This document shows positions 1 through 10,929 of a DNA stretch of 64,000 nucleotides, piece by piece; the first letter of the stretch is position 1; each line of letters begins with the position of its first letter. Origin of the DNA: Ehretia macrophylla (lineage: Eukaryota; Streptophyta; Magnoliopsida; Boraginales; Ehretiaceae); assembly GCA_037974665.1 (NCBI GenBank), contig CM075775.1:39334152-39398151 (forward strand). The letters run 5' to 3'. The notes beneath the pieces were generated by a model that ran no database searches, was not told the origin of the DNA, and was given only the letters and a program-made list of their open reading frames with translations. The position numbers and the translations under genes are program-made.

Positions 1-1736
1 CGCGAGGCGAAGTTGTCTTGCCCAAGGTGTAGTGGGATTCAGTAATAGAAATGTGATGGATTAGGTTGTCGTCCTTTTTGCGGCTCACGACGTATGATCC
101 GGGATAGAAAAATAGCGCAAAAGAAGAAAAGTATTCCGAAACTGATGAAAACGTTCGATTTAGGGTTCCAAAAACAGGCGCAACTGAGCAGGCTTGTTGC
201 CCCCGTTGTAGAGCTCTCAGAGAGCTTTCTTATGGTCTGTTGTGCGCCGCTTAACTCCTTGCGAATCAAAGTTATTGGCACCGGAGAAAAGGAGTCCTAG
301 TCCCACGCCCCAAGCCCTCGATTTTGCGGGCCCAGGCTCTACGTGAAGCGAAGATGTCTTGCCCATGGTGTCGTGGGATTCGGTAAAAGAAATGTGATGG
401 ATTAGGTTGTCATCCTTTTCGCGGCTCACGACGTATGATCCGGGATGAAAAAATAGCGCAAAATAAGAAAAGTGCCCCAAAACTGATTAAAACTATCGAT
501 TTTGTGCTCTGACAATAGGCACAGCCGATCAGGCTTGCTGCCTCCGTCGTAGAGCTCTTAGAGAGCTTCCCAACGGTATGTTGTGCGCTGCGTTACTCCT
601 TACGGATCAAAAGTTATGGGCACCAGAGCGACGGAGACCTGGTCCCAAGCCCCACGCCCTCTGTTAGCGGGCCCAGCCTCTACGTGAGGCGAAGTTGTCT
701 TGCCCACGGTGCCGTGGTATTCGGTAATAAATATGTGATGGATTAGGTTGTCGTCCTTTTTGCGGCTCACGACATACGATCCGGGATGAAAAAACTGCGC
801 AAAGGAAGAAAAGTGTCCCAAAACTGATGAAAACGTTCGATTTTGGGCTCTGAAAACAAGCGCAGCTGAGTAGGCTTGTTACACCCATCGTAGAGCTCTC
901 AGAGAGCTTTCCAACGGTATGTTGTGCGCCGCGTAACTCCTTACGGATCAAAAGTTATGGGCACCGGAGTAATAGAGACCTGGTCCCAAGCCCCACGCCC
1001 TCGGTTAGCGGGCCCAGGCTCTACGTGAGTTGAAGTTGTCTTTCCCACGGTGCCATGGGATTCGGTAATAGAAATGTGATGGATTAGGTTGTCGTCCTTT
1101 TCGCGGCTCACGACGTACGATCCAGGACGGAAAAATAGCGCAAAAGAAGAAAAGTGTCCCGAAACTGATGAAAACATTCGATTTAGGGCTCCGAAAATAG
1201 GCGCAACTGAACAGGCTTATTATACTTGTCGTAGAGCTCTCAGAGAGCTTTCCAACAGTATGCTGTTCACCGCGTAACTCCTTACGAATCAAAAGTTATG
1301 GGCACCGGAGCAAAGGAGACGTGGTCTCAAGCCCCGCGCCCTCTGTTTGTGAGCCCAGCCTCTACGTGAAGCAAAATTGTCTTGCCCAAGGTGCCGTGGG
1401 ATTCTGTAATAGAAATGTGATGGATTTGGTTGTCGTCCTTTCTGCGGCTCACGACGTATGATCCGGGATGAAAAAACAACGCAAAAGAAGAAGAAAAATG
1501 TCCAAACATTGATGAAAACATTAGATTTAGGGCACCGAAAATAGGCGCAACCAAGCAAGCTTGCTAACCCCATCATAGAGCTCTCAGAGGGCTTTCCAAC
1601 GGTATATTGTGCACCGCATAACTCCTTACGAATCAAAAGTTATGGGCACTGGAGCAAAGGAGACTTGGTCCCAAGCACCACGCCCTTGGTTTGCGGGCCC
1701 AACCACTACGTGAAGCGAAGTTGTCTTGCCCAAAGT
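1..1736. repeat. 341-bp tandem satellite, array segment 1 (about 5 monomers)
   Basis: The landmark 'attaggttgt' recurs at 60, 401, 742, 1083 and (as 'atttggttgt') 1424, so the period is 341 bp. Each monomer also carries 'gagctctcagagagctttcc', 'atcaaaagttatgggc', a G+C-rich stretch around 'cccacgccctcgg', and 'gaagttgtcttgcccaagg'. Monomers differ from one another at many sites, so this is not a freshly amplified array. The segment begins inside a monomer at the window edge and is cut at 1736 by Tekay element A; the same monomer resumes at 47431. A length of about 341 bp is roughly two nucleosome repeats, common for plant pericentromeric satellites (inference). No coding function is seen. Confidence 0.97.
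1732..1736. repeat. Target-site duplication AAAGT of element A (partner at 47431-47435)
   Basis: AAAGT precedes the LTR start TGTGAGGCC at 1737 and is repeated directly after the LTR end GGGGCATGACA at 47430. The satellite reads on across the pair in the right phase, within about 3 bp of the expected landmark position. This shows that 1737-47430 entered the satellite as one insertion and later grew by nested insertions. Confidence 0.93.
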
Positions 1737-2718
1737 TGTGAGGCCTGACCTCGATTTACGTGCAATACCTCGTTTCGTGTGCCCTAACCTAGATTTGTGT
1801 GCCTTGACCTAGGTTTAAGAGTCGTGTTTCATTTTGTGCGCCTTGCATTGAATTACGTGCATTTACTTGGAAAAACGTGCATTCGTCTCGTAGTTCGTGC
1901 TTTACCTCGTAGTGTGTGCCCTAAACCTAAGAAATTGTGCTCACACGCTAATCAAGAAAGCATCTTACACGAAGCACTAGATCATTATTTAATCCTACAA
2001 ACTCCACTAACTAATATTAAAATGCTAATTCAACCCACTAGAAGACGAAATTGCACAAAAAGCTAAACATTCTTATTTTTTATTCCTTATTCTTTTGTAC
2101 ATCCCAAACACACAATATAATAATGCTCAAACAAGGCAAAAAATTCAGATTTGATCAAGCCTTGGCCGACCATGAGATGGATTTTGTGCTTGCTTTGCAT
2201 AATTCAAAATTAAACTTAGACAACCTATGACACAAAGCATAAAAAAATGACTCAAAACCCTACCCAATGCACCACATTCTCGACACAGTCAATTGCCCAT
2301 GCTAAGGTGATTCAAAACATGCTCTTGAAGACACAAAAATCAGAATTTTACAAGCCCATAGCCGACCAAAGTGCTTAAGCCTTTCATTTTCTTTCTCACA
2401 TTCTCTCTTTCTCTCATTCACACACTCTCTCTCTCTTGGCCTTGGCTGCAATTATAGACTCCATAGCTTAAGTTCATAATCCTAAGGTTCATCAAGACAT
2501 ACAAGACACTAAAGAACTTGACCAAGCAAGCTAGAATGCAAAAAGACATGCATGCAAGCTCATAGAGCCTTTATTTCGGCATAGGTATGTTCGATAGCTT
2601 CTATTTCATTTTCTTTTTGTTCTAACCACATGCACATACTAAGGACATGGTAACTTAGCTAGGAATTAAGAATCTCAAGTCATCTCTCGACCAAGCAAGG
2701 AGAAAAGTTGATCTTGTG
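1737..2718 (+). mobile_element. 5' LTR of element A, left part
   Basis: Starts TGTGAGGCC in the satellite and matches the first 982 bp of the 3' LTR at 43951 onward, including the run of 'cgtgc' phrases, the pyrimidine-rich tract around 2380-2440 and the 'ttggccgac' motif. It stops at 2718 in 'gatcttgtg', where the sequence switches to LTR sequence of element E2. The remaining LTR resumes at 36610. No open reading frame of interest is present. Confidence 0.92.
2714..2718. repeat. Target-site duplication TTGTG of the E2-bearing insertion (partner at 36610-36614)
   Basis: TTGTG precedes the LTR2 start TGATATAAG at 2719 and follows the inverted LTR2 start CTTATATCA at 36609. The uninterrupted site in the 3' LTR of A reads 'gatcttgtgcatcatc' at about 44940. 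Removing one copy and everything between restores an LTR of exactly 3480 bp. Confidence 0.88.
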
Positions 2719-3013
2719 TGATATAAGTCGGGGTTTGCATATTTTTATATTTAAATTAGACTTTGTTGCATCCAATATGAGCTTAACTAATAAGTCTTAA
2801 ATGCATTAATTTGTCTATCACTCATCTGAGACTTTTTCACATTTTTCAGGGCTAAAATGTTATTTGTACGTGAACGAATAATTAAATATGAAGATCATGA
2901 GGACATGCAGATCAAGAGTTGTGATGATGAAATAGCATTTAGAGCAAAGTCTTGAAGAATTGCATGAGAAGAAAAGATCAAAAGCTTATTGAAGAATATT
3001 TAATCAAGATTTG
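2719..3013 (+). mobile_element. First 295 bp of an E2-type LTR, plus orientation (inverted relative to E2)
   Basis: Begins TGATATAAGTCGGGGTTTG and follows the reverse complement of 36314-36609 with only a handful of differences (about 97% by eye). It is therefore the U3 start of the Athila-type LTR in the orientation opposite to the E2 copy at the other end of the insertion. At 3008-3013 it passes into a Tekay LTR through the shared hexamer GATTTG, so the rest of this LTR and the first 16 bp of the Tekay LTR are missing. Confidence 0.9.
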
Positions 3014-6000
3014 CGTGCGATACCTCATTTCGTGTGCCTAACCTAGATTTGCGTGCCTTAACCTAGATTTAAGAATCATGTTTTGTTTTGTGTGCCTTGT
3101 ATTGAATTACGTGCATTCATTTAGGGTTGCGTGCATTTACTTGGAAAACGTGCATTCGTCTCGTAGTTCGTGCCTTGTCTCGTAGTGCATGCCCTAAACC
3201 TAGGAAAGCGTGCCCACACGTTAATCAAGAAAGCATCTTACACGAAGCACTAGATCATTAGCTAATCTTACAAATCCCACTAACTAATATTAAAATGCTA
3301 AGTCAATGCACTAGAAGATGAAATTGCACCAAAAGCTAGATATTCTTTATTCTTTATTCCTTGCATGTCCCAAACACAATAAAATAAGCATTCAACAAGA
3401 CAAAAAAATTCAGATTTTAGCACATCTTTGGCCGACCACTAGGAGCTTTGTGCATGCAATTTAATTTCAAATTCTACTCCTAAACATTCTATGACACAAA
3501 GCAATAAAAAAATTAGCTCAAAACCCTCCTCAAAGCTCAAAATCTCGACATAAGCTCCTTGCCCATCCTAGACACTTCAAATGATGCTTCTTGAAGACAC
3601 AAAATCTGAATTTGCAAAGCTCAAAGCCGACATATGCTTCAAACTTTGCAAAGCTTTTATTTTTCCTTCATTTTCTCTCATTTCCTCTCATTCTTCTCTC
3701 TCCCTCTCATTCTTCCCTCTCTCTCTTGGCCTTGGCTGAGTTTCTACACTCCATAGCTTATCTTCATCACTCCATGGTTCATCAAGGCATGCAAGTAGCT
3801 AGGGAGCTCGACTAAGCAAGCTAGGTTGCAAGAAACACACATGCAAGCTCTTTGAACCTCCATTTCGGCTTAGGTGAGTTTGCTAGCTTCCATTTCTTTT
3901 CTTCTTGTTCTAACCACATGCACCTACTAAGAACTTGGTTACTAAGCTAGGAAATTAGAGAAAATCGAGTGGTCTCTCAGCTAAGCAAGGAAGAAGATCA
4001 ACTTTGTGCTTCATCAAGAGTCTTGTGCATCTTCTTGTTGTTTTGCTAAGGTGAGGGCTAAAACTTCCTAAAAATCTTTTAAAAAAACCACATGCATGCC
4101 CTTAAATGTCTATCTTTACTTCTGTACTTGAGATATATGTGTGTTCATGAGCTTTTATAAACATGCATGGCAAGATTTTTGGCTAGAATGTGATGATAGA
4201 TGAAATCGTGTATGTGACAGCCCTCTGTCTTGTTGGTGCGAGGTGATTTTGGCTAGGTAAATGATGTTGAAAATGCGTGAAAATTGGTAGGTAATTTTCT
4301 AGTTCTAAACTAGTTTTTCCAGTTCTGAACACTTTTCAAAGAAATAGGCCAAAGCTAATTTTGACTCTAAGGTCCTCAAAATGGCTAATTATTAAAATGT
4401 GTCCAAATCTAGAAAGTCTGGAAAAATGAAGCAGGTTTTGGCAGATTCACTAACCTTGTAGAACGAACCACTTTTGACTTAGTAAATGATATCCAAAATG
4501 CATGAAATTTGGTGTGAAGCTAGAATTTTTAGTTCTGGACATTTTTGTCAAAAATGGACTAAGGTTAAATCTGACCCTAAAGCCGTAAAAAATGACAAGT
4601 ATTGAAATGTGTGCAAATCTGGACAGTTTTGTGTAGTCTCACTGTTTTGGCTATAAGTCTTGAACCCGAACTCCAAATGATGCGAGGTTTGTTTCTAAAT
4701 TTAGTTCACTCCTTAAGCTCTAATTTTACATCTTGTTCACTGGAATTGGAGATTGTTTTCTTGTCTCAATTATTGTGAGAAAACAGTCCATTGCAGTGAG
4801 GGTTTAACCTATTGATATGCTTAGAAAGATCATTGTAGCTTCTCTTGTTGTATTAAGTGCTTGGGATTGTGGCATTGGATGTTGTGTGGACTGTTTTGAG
4901 TGCTTGAGGGTGTTTGATTTAATCAATACATGGCTTGAGCTTAATTGCGAGATGACTTGGGGCTTAATTGCACGGGTAAGCATGAATTGGAACCCTAGTA
5001 ACTTGGTAAACTTGGTAAGTGTTGATCCCTTGGATATTGTGTTGATTATGTGTTTAGTAGGCTGTCCGTAGTTGCCCTTGTAGCCCTAAATATGATTTCA
5101 ATGATTACATGTTGATAAGTAGGCCTTTCTTGCACCCGGTCCCACGTAGATGTCGTTGCATGATGAATAATCTTATTATTTGATTTCGTGAACTTTGAAA
5201 TGAGTTATATGACTTGATTTACATGCGTTACATGGCTGCCCGTTTAATATTCATATAACTCCATGTGCTTTTCAAGTGAATTTACTTGTCATATCGTGCC
5301 TCGCGTGTTTATCTGTCAATGTGCAATCTTATGACTGCTCGAAGGCAACCTACTTTGTTGTTCTCCAAATGTGATATATTATATGTCATAAATGTGCATT
5401 GCATACAAGGTTGCAACCTTTCATTCTGGCGTGGTAGCATTCACGCACATCAGGCTGCATCGGGCTTGCCGGTGCAACCGTGACTACCATTGTCCAATTC
5501 CCTCTCTCGTTTGGGGGCTAGACTTCCTCGGAGAGTTGGGTCGAAGGATTTTGGGGTACATCCGGAGTACACCCATTTGGAGTGATAAGGGGATGAATTG
5601 AAGCCGTCCACAAAAACTGATACTGGAATTGAACTGAGAGCAAAAGCTCACCGTATCCTTTTCACTATGTGTATAAGTACTCTCGCTTGGTTCCTAGAGG
5701 ACCTCGGGGAGGAAAGACGGGTAATTGTGTTCCTTTACTTTTACATTACGTTATGTACTTACTTGTGATATATTCATGCTTGCAAAAGGGTTTTCATAAG
5801 TTGAACTGGAAAATAAGTTTCAAAACTTATATCTCGTTCCCCTTCGCTAAGTTCATAAGGACTCACCCTCTTTTATCATCTCAGGTGAAGATGACCAGGA
5901 ACAGGTACCCGAGGACGACGTGCCTAATGATGATTCCTTGGAATGATTGCTTGCCCTACGTGCCTTGCTTGACTATGGCCATTTTGTGAACAATATGTTG

Positions 6001-6578
6001 CTTGAAGACTATTTCATTTCTTATGATGCTTGTTGTTGTAATGTAAAAGACCCCCGTTGTAATTTGGGGTCTAATTTTGGCTTGTACTGATCGTAACTAG
6101 ATAGACACTACTATGGTCATTTTGCTATCATTATTGGCTAGTATCTATCATAGGATTATGAAGTATCCGGTAAAGATTAAGTAAAATGAACATATCAAAT
6201 CTTAAGCAGATACTCATTGATAAGCTAAGATCAACAGGCACGTTTGCAACAAGGATTAACAAACTAACGAGACATAGTATCATGCTAGGTTATTAATCAA
6301 ATTAGACTTCGAGATAACTAGTAGGCGTTTCAATTGATGGCAAATAGTAATCTTAGTTGGAAATGAAATTGAGATTGGAAATTTTGAGGCGTTTAAAGAA
6401 TTAGGTCAAACCAAATAGCCCAATTACAGATGTTATGCTGCCGGTTTTCCAAAAAATTGTGGAGTTTAGGCTAAAACGTTAAGTGTTACACTTTTATGAA
6501 CGATTAAGTACGAGATATGACTTGAATGATTAGATCATACTATAGTCTAACCTTCATAGGCTGGGTTGGGGCGTGACA
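3008..6578 (+). mobile_element. 5' LTR of E1a (mosaic)
   Basis: Begins within the Tekay LTR at base 17 (GATTTGCGTG) and ends GGGGCGTGACA. A long pyrimidine tract lies at about 3659-3735. From 3008 to about 5060 it agrees better with the 3' LTR of E1b (21508 onward) than with its own partner at 10930; from about 5120 to 6578 it agrees with its own partner at 25514-26956 (for example 'tgtcaatgtgcaatcttatgactgctc'-type variants). Short open frames here, including one of 74 codons at 3591, recur in other LTR copies simply because the DNA is repeated. Confidence 0.88.
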
Positions 6579-6592
6579 CCTTATAGAAAGAA

Positions 6593-6605
6593 TGGTATTA
6601 GAGCT
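6593..6605 (+). promoter_or_regulatory. Primer-binding site of E1a (initiator tRNA-Met type)
   Basis: tggtattagagct lies 14 bp after the 5' LTR end. It matches the complement of the 3' end of plant initiator tRNA-Met (tggtatcagagc) except for one C to T change. Confidence 0.8.
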
Positions 6606-6857
6606 TAGATTGCTTAAGCCGGGTTTAACTCTCGGACCATAGGTAGAAGCCCTAAGATTATTAGGATGATTTGTCTATATGTTATTGTGTGATAATGTTA
6701 ATTGTGCCTTCTATGTTCTATGTGCTTATGTGATTAACTTGTCTTAACTGTTTCTAGAACTATGTGTTTATGTAAAATTATATGTTACATATCTTATGCA
6801 TTAAATTCTTGTCCTATCGTATTCCAATAAATTGTGCATCGTAATTTGTGCCTATAG

Positions 6858-7978
6858 ATGGCTGGCCCTAGTACCCGTACTACTAATAGGAGCGGTGAGC
6901 CCCAAGAGACCAGAGATGCCTATCAAACTAATCCTAGCATGGCTATGTTTAATATGATGGCGAATGCCATGGATCGCGTGTCACGAGTGATGGAATAGCA
7001 AGATGCACGTGAAGCAAACAACAACAACAACAACAACAGGAATGCTGGTAACCATGGGAGACATAGTAGAATGCGGGAGTTCCTTGACTTTCGCCCGTCC
7101 AAATTCCACGGGAAAGCTGATGATGAGAAAGCAGAGGCTTGGCTGTCTGAGATCGAGAGGATTTTCAGGCCACTTGACTATACTGATGAAGAAAAGGTGG
7201 AGTTTGCTGTGTTTCTGTTGCACGAGGATGCTAAGCATTGGTGGCACACTGTGGAGGCACTGTGGGAAACTGATCATATACCTCGCTTGTGGGGTAATTT
7301 CGTTAAGGCATTCAAGGAAAAATATGTACCTGCAGTTTCTACGCAGAGGCGGATTAAGGAATTCATGCACCTGAACTAAGGTAACATGATGGTGGCCCAG
7401 TACGAGGCTCGTTTTGACCGACTTCCCGCTATGCTCAATACATGGTTAGTACTCCTAAGGCAAAGATGTGGAAATTTACGACTAGATTGAGGCCAGAGAT
7501 TCAGGACCAGTTGGCTTCGCATGACTTCGATAACTATTCTGCTCTCTTTGCTGCTGCTTCCTGAGTTGAGAAGAGGAAACTTGATAGAGCCGGTTCAAGT
7601 CAACCGAACAAGAAACCATACCAGCCTCCAGGTCAACAGAGGAAATTCCAGAGCCAGAGTCGTAGTCAGGGCCAGAGTCAGAACAGACCAGTTAATAACC
7701 GTGGCCCGACTAAAGCACCATCAGCCTCTTCCGCTCACGGATCCACAGGTAGTTCACCTGCTACTCAGTCTGTCAACTGTTCTTACTGTGACAAGAAGGA
7801 GCATACTGTGGCCCAATGCTGGAAGAAGTCAGGACGATGTGTGCGGTGTGGCAGTGATCAGCATCAGATCAAGGATTGCCCTAAATGGCAAGTAGGACAA
7901 AATCAGGTTAAACCAGCTGGTAGAGGCAAGACTCCAGTTCTTAGAGTTCAGGCACGAGCTTATGCTATTGAGTGCTAG
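6858..7978 (+). pseudogene. E1a gag, broken
   Basis: The structural (capsid/nucleocapsid) part of the Tekay polyprotein. It starts at the ATG after 'cctatag', as in the sister copies. After 46 codons there is a TAG at 6996; the frame then reads through a seven-residue Asn run and the retrotransposon gag domain (AWLSEIERIFRPLDY, HWWHTVEALWE, WGNFVKAFKEKYVPA) to a TAA at 7377. A one-base loss near 7423 shifts the frame. Two zinc knuckles follow at about 7778-7879: CSYCDKKEHTVAQC and CVRCGSDQHQIKDC, both CX2CX4HX4C and complete. A TAG at 7976 separates gag from protease. It cannot make a full Gag. Confidence 0.88.
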
Positions 7979-9993
7979 GAGCTTCCAGAGGAGACCGTTG
8001 TTGTTGAAGGTACATTCTTCATACTGAATCAACCTGGTAGGGTGCTAATTGACCCAGGTGCGACTCATTCATTTATTACTCCCTTATGTGTGCAACGTGT
8101 GAAACTGAGAGTTGTATGTTTGCCTTACGAAGTAGAAGTTGGTACTCCAATGGGTTCTAAACTTGTTACTAGCTCAGCTTGTAAAGCATGTAAAATTCAA
8201 ATTAAAGATAGGGAATTCTCAGCCAATCTTATTGTATTACCTTTTCGAGACTATGAAGTCATTTTAGGGATGGACTGGTTGGCAAAGCATCATGCCCAAC
8301 TAGATTGTCGGACGAAGATTGTAACATTCCGGATACCTGGTCAACTAATATTGGAAGTCATGGGTCGAAGAGATTTCACCGGGAGTTCCATCATTTCATC
8401 TACGAAAGTAGTGAAGTCCTTGAGAAAAGGATGCAGTGGATACTTAGCTTACCTCATTAACAAGTCATCGGACAAAGCTAAGTTGGAGGAGATGCCAGTG
8501 ATCAAAGATTACGCGGATGTGTTCCCAGAAGAATTGCCCAGTTTACCCCCAAATCGGGACATCGAGTTCATTATAGAATTATGCCTGGCACTCAGCCGAT
8601 ATCTAAAGCTCCCTATTGTATGGCACCGGCCGAGCTACAAGAGTTGAAGGACCAATTGCGAGGATTACTAAAGAAGGGGTTTGTTCAACCAAGTTCTTCT
8701 CCATGGGGTGCGCCAGTCCTATTTGTAAAGAAGAAAGACGGAACATTGAGACTATGCATCGACTACCGAGGATTGAACCAAGTGAATGTCAAGAATAAAT
8801 ACCCACTTTCACTGATCGACGAGTTATTTGACCAACTTCAAGGAGCCAAAGTGTATTCGAAGCTCGACTTGAGGTAAGGGTACTATCAGTTGCAGATCAA
8901 AAAAGAGGATGTGCCTAAAACGGCTTTTAGGACGAGATATGGGCATTATGAATATGTGGTGATGCCATTTGGACTAACCAATGCCCCTGCAGCTTTTATA
9001 GACTTGATGCACATGGTGTTTCAACCTTACTTGGACCAATTTGTGGTGATCTTCATTGATGATATTTTGGTGTACTCGAAATCCGAGGCTGAGCATGAAC
9101 AACATCTACGGTTGGTACTGCAGAAACTTCGAGAGCATCAATTGTATGCAAAGTTTAGCAAGTGCGAGTTTTGGTTGCAGCAAATTGCATTTTTGGGGCA
9201 TATCATATCCCAAGAGGGAATAGCAGTGGATCCAGCAAAGATAGAAGCGGTGATGTCTTGGAAGAAGCCGGAAAACGTTACGGAGGTTCAGAGTTTTCTT
9301 GGTCTAGCTGGCTATTATCGAAGGTTCGTGAAGGATTTCTCAAAGATTGCAGGACCGCTTACAAATCTCACTCGAAAGAAAACAAAGTTCATATGGGATG
9401 ACAAGTGTGAGAACAACTTCCAAGAATTGAAGAAAAGATTGACTGCCGCACCTGTTCTTGCATTGCTTGAAGGGAGTCAAGGTTTTGTAATCTATAGCGA
9501 TGCTTCGAAGGAAGGATTGGGTTGTGTGTTGATGCAAAATGGTAGAGTGATTGCGTATGCTTCTAGGAAACTAAAGCCGTATGAATTGAACTACCCGACG
9601 CATGATTTGGAGTTAGCGGCTATTGTGTTTGCACTCAAGAAATGGAGGCACTATCTGTGGGGTAACAAGTTCGAGGTGTTTACTAATCACAAGAGCTTGA
9701 AATACTTTTTCTCATAAAAGGAATTGAACATGAGGCAAAGGCGGTGGATGGAGCTTTTGGATGATTATAACTGTACAATCAATTATGTGCCCGGTAAAGC
9801 GAATGTAGTTGCAGATGCCTTAAGTCGGAAAACAAGCATGGCAAAACTGGAAGTCAAGGTGCAGGAGTTGTTGGATGAAGCATTTTTGTGGAAACCACAA
9901 TTGACTCAAAAAGGATTACTATTTGCCACTACACAAGTTCAATTGACCTTGTTGTCTGAAACGAGAGGCTCAACAGAAGAACCAACAGTTTAA
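7979..9993 (+). pseudogene. E1a protease, reverse transcriptase and RNase H, broken
   Basis: Retroviral-type aspartic protease motif LIDPGATHSF (Asp codon at 8051), then the RT domain with [25 protein letters not shown] and the catalytic FIDD at 9052-9063, then RNase H ([26 protein letters not shown]). Damage: a one-base deletion near 8585 (gaattatgcc against gaattactgcc), a TAA at 8875 and a TAA at 9715, both at former CAA codons, and a two-base deletion near 9960. In RNase H the usual TDH triad residue reads TNH ([10 protein letters not shown]), a change expected to impair catalysis. The order PR-RT-RH is standard for Ty3/gypsy. Confidence 0.9.
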
Positions 9994-10910
9994 GAAGATT
10001 AAAGAAAGCAACACAGATTTTAAGTTTCATGATGATGGTGTTTGGAGATTTAGGAATCGAATTTGTGTTCCTAATGAGCCAGAGCTGAAAAAGAAGATTC
10101 TTGAAGAAGCCCATAATTCAAGATATACTATTCACCCCGGCGGAACAAAGATGTACTGGGATTTGAAGCAACACTATTGGTGGAATAACATGAAGAGAAA
10201 GATCGCGAAGTTCATGGCACAGTGTTTGACTTGCCAGAGAGTCAAAGCGGAACATCAACGACCAGCAGGTTTACTTCAGCCGTTGGAGATTCCTCAATGG
10301 AAATGGGAACATATAACTATGGACTTTTTTATGGACCTGCCCAGGTCACAAAAAGGTCATGACGCCGTTTGGGTCATAGTGGATAGATTGACTAAGTCAG
10401 CGTATTTCTTACCGATGAACAAGGATGATAGTCCTGAGAAATTGGGAGATATGTATGTGGCGGAGATTGTAAGATTGCACGGGTTGCCTGTGAGTATTGT
10501 ATCGGATAGGGATCCTCGTTTTACTTCCCGATTTTGGAAGAGATTGCAAGAAGCTTTGGGAACGAAGTTGAGTTTCAGCACGGCTTATCACCCTCAAACT
10601 GATGGACAATTTGAGAGAACTATTCAGATTCTGGAGGATATGCTGAGGCGTGTGTTTTAGACTTCGGGAAAGGTTGGGAAAAATATCTGTCTCTAGTGGA
10701 GTTCGCTTATAATAATAGTTATCAGGCCACTATCGGAATGGCCCCATTTGAGGCATTGTATGGACATAATTGTCGATCCCCAATTTACTGGGATGAAGTA
10801 GGTGAGACGAAGACTTTTGACCCGACCCTTCTACCTGAACTTACGAAGACTAGATGGAGCAACAGTATCCAGTATTATTTCAAAGGTAATATTGAATTTC
10901 GGGACGAAAT
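9994..10910 (+). pseudogene. E1a integrase, truncated and without chromodomain
   Basis: Integrase remains: the HHCC zinc-binding part (HYWWNNMKRKIAKF...CLTCQRV), then the catalytic core with [23 protein letters not shown] and QTDGQFERT, giving the D, D-35-E triad. A one-base loss in 'ctgagggcg' near 10645 shifts the frame and creates a stop at 10658. At 10846-10851 the sequence jumps from 'acgaagact' straight to 'agatggagcaac', which in E1b lies about 485 bp further on. That deletion removed the integrase C-terminal GPF/Y region and nearly all of the chromodomain. AGACT is present at both ends, suggesting microhomology-mediated loss. Confidence 0.9.
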
Positions 10911-10916
10911 TCTTTT

Positions 10917-10929
10917 AAGGAGGGGAGGA
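10917..10929 (+). promoter_or_regulatory. Polypurine tract of E1a
   Basis: aaggaggggagga lies immediately before the 3' LTR start TGTGAGGCC and is identical in E1b and A. It primes plus-strand DNA synthesis in LTR retrotransposons. Confidence 0.9.

Noticed and set aside
3591-3815. A 74-codon frame conserved at 3591, 13702 and 22544
   Set aside because: All three lie at the same place in LTR copies. Conservation reflects shared LTR sequence, it covers a pyrimidine tract, and other family LTRs do not keep the frame.
7521-7895. 124-codon frame in E1a (and 40040-40381 in A) as a separate protein
   Set aside because: These are alternative frames over the gag zinc-knuckle region. The knuckles read correctly in another frame and the Arg/Ser-rich alternative text has no domain.
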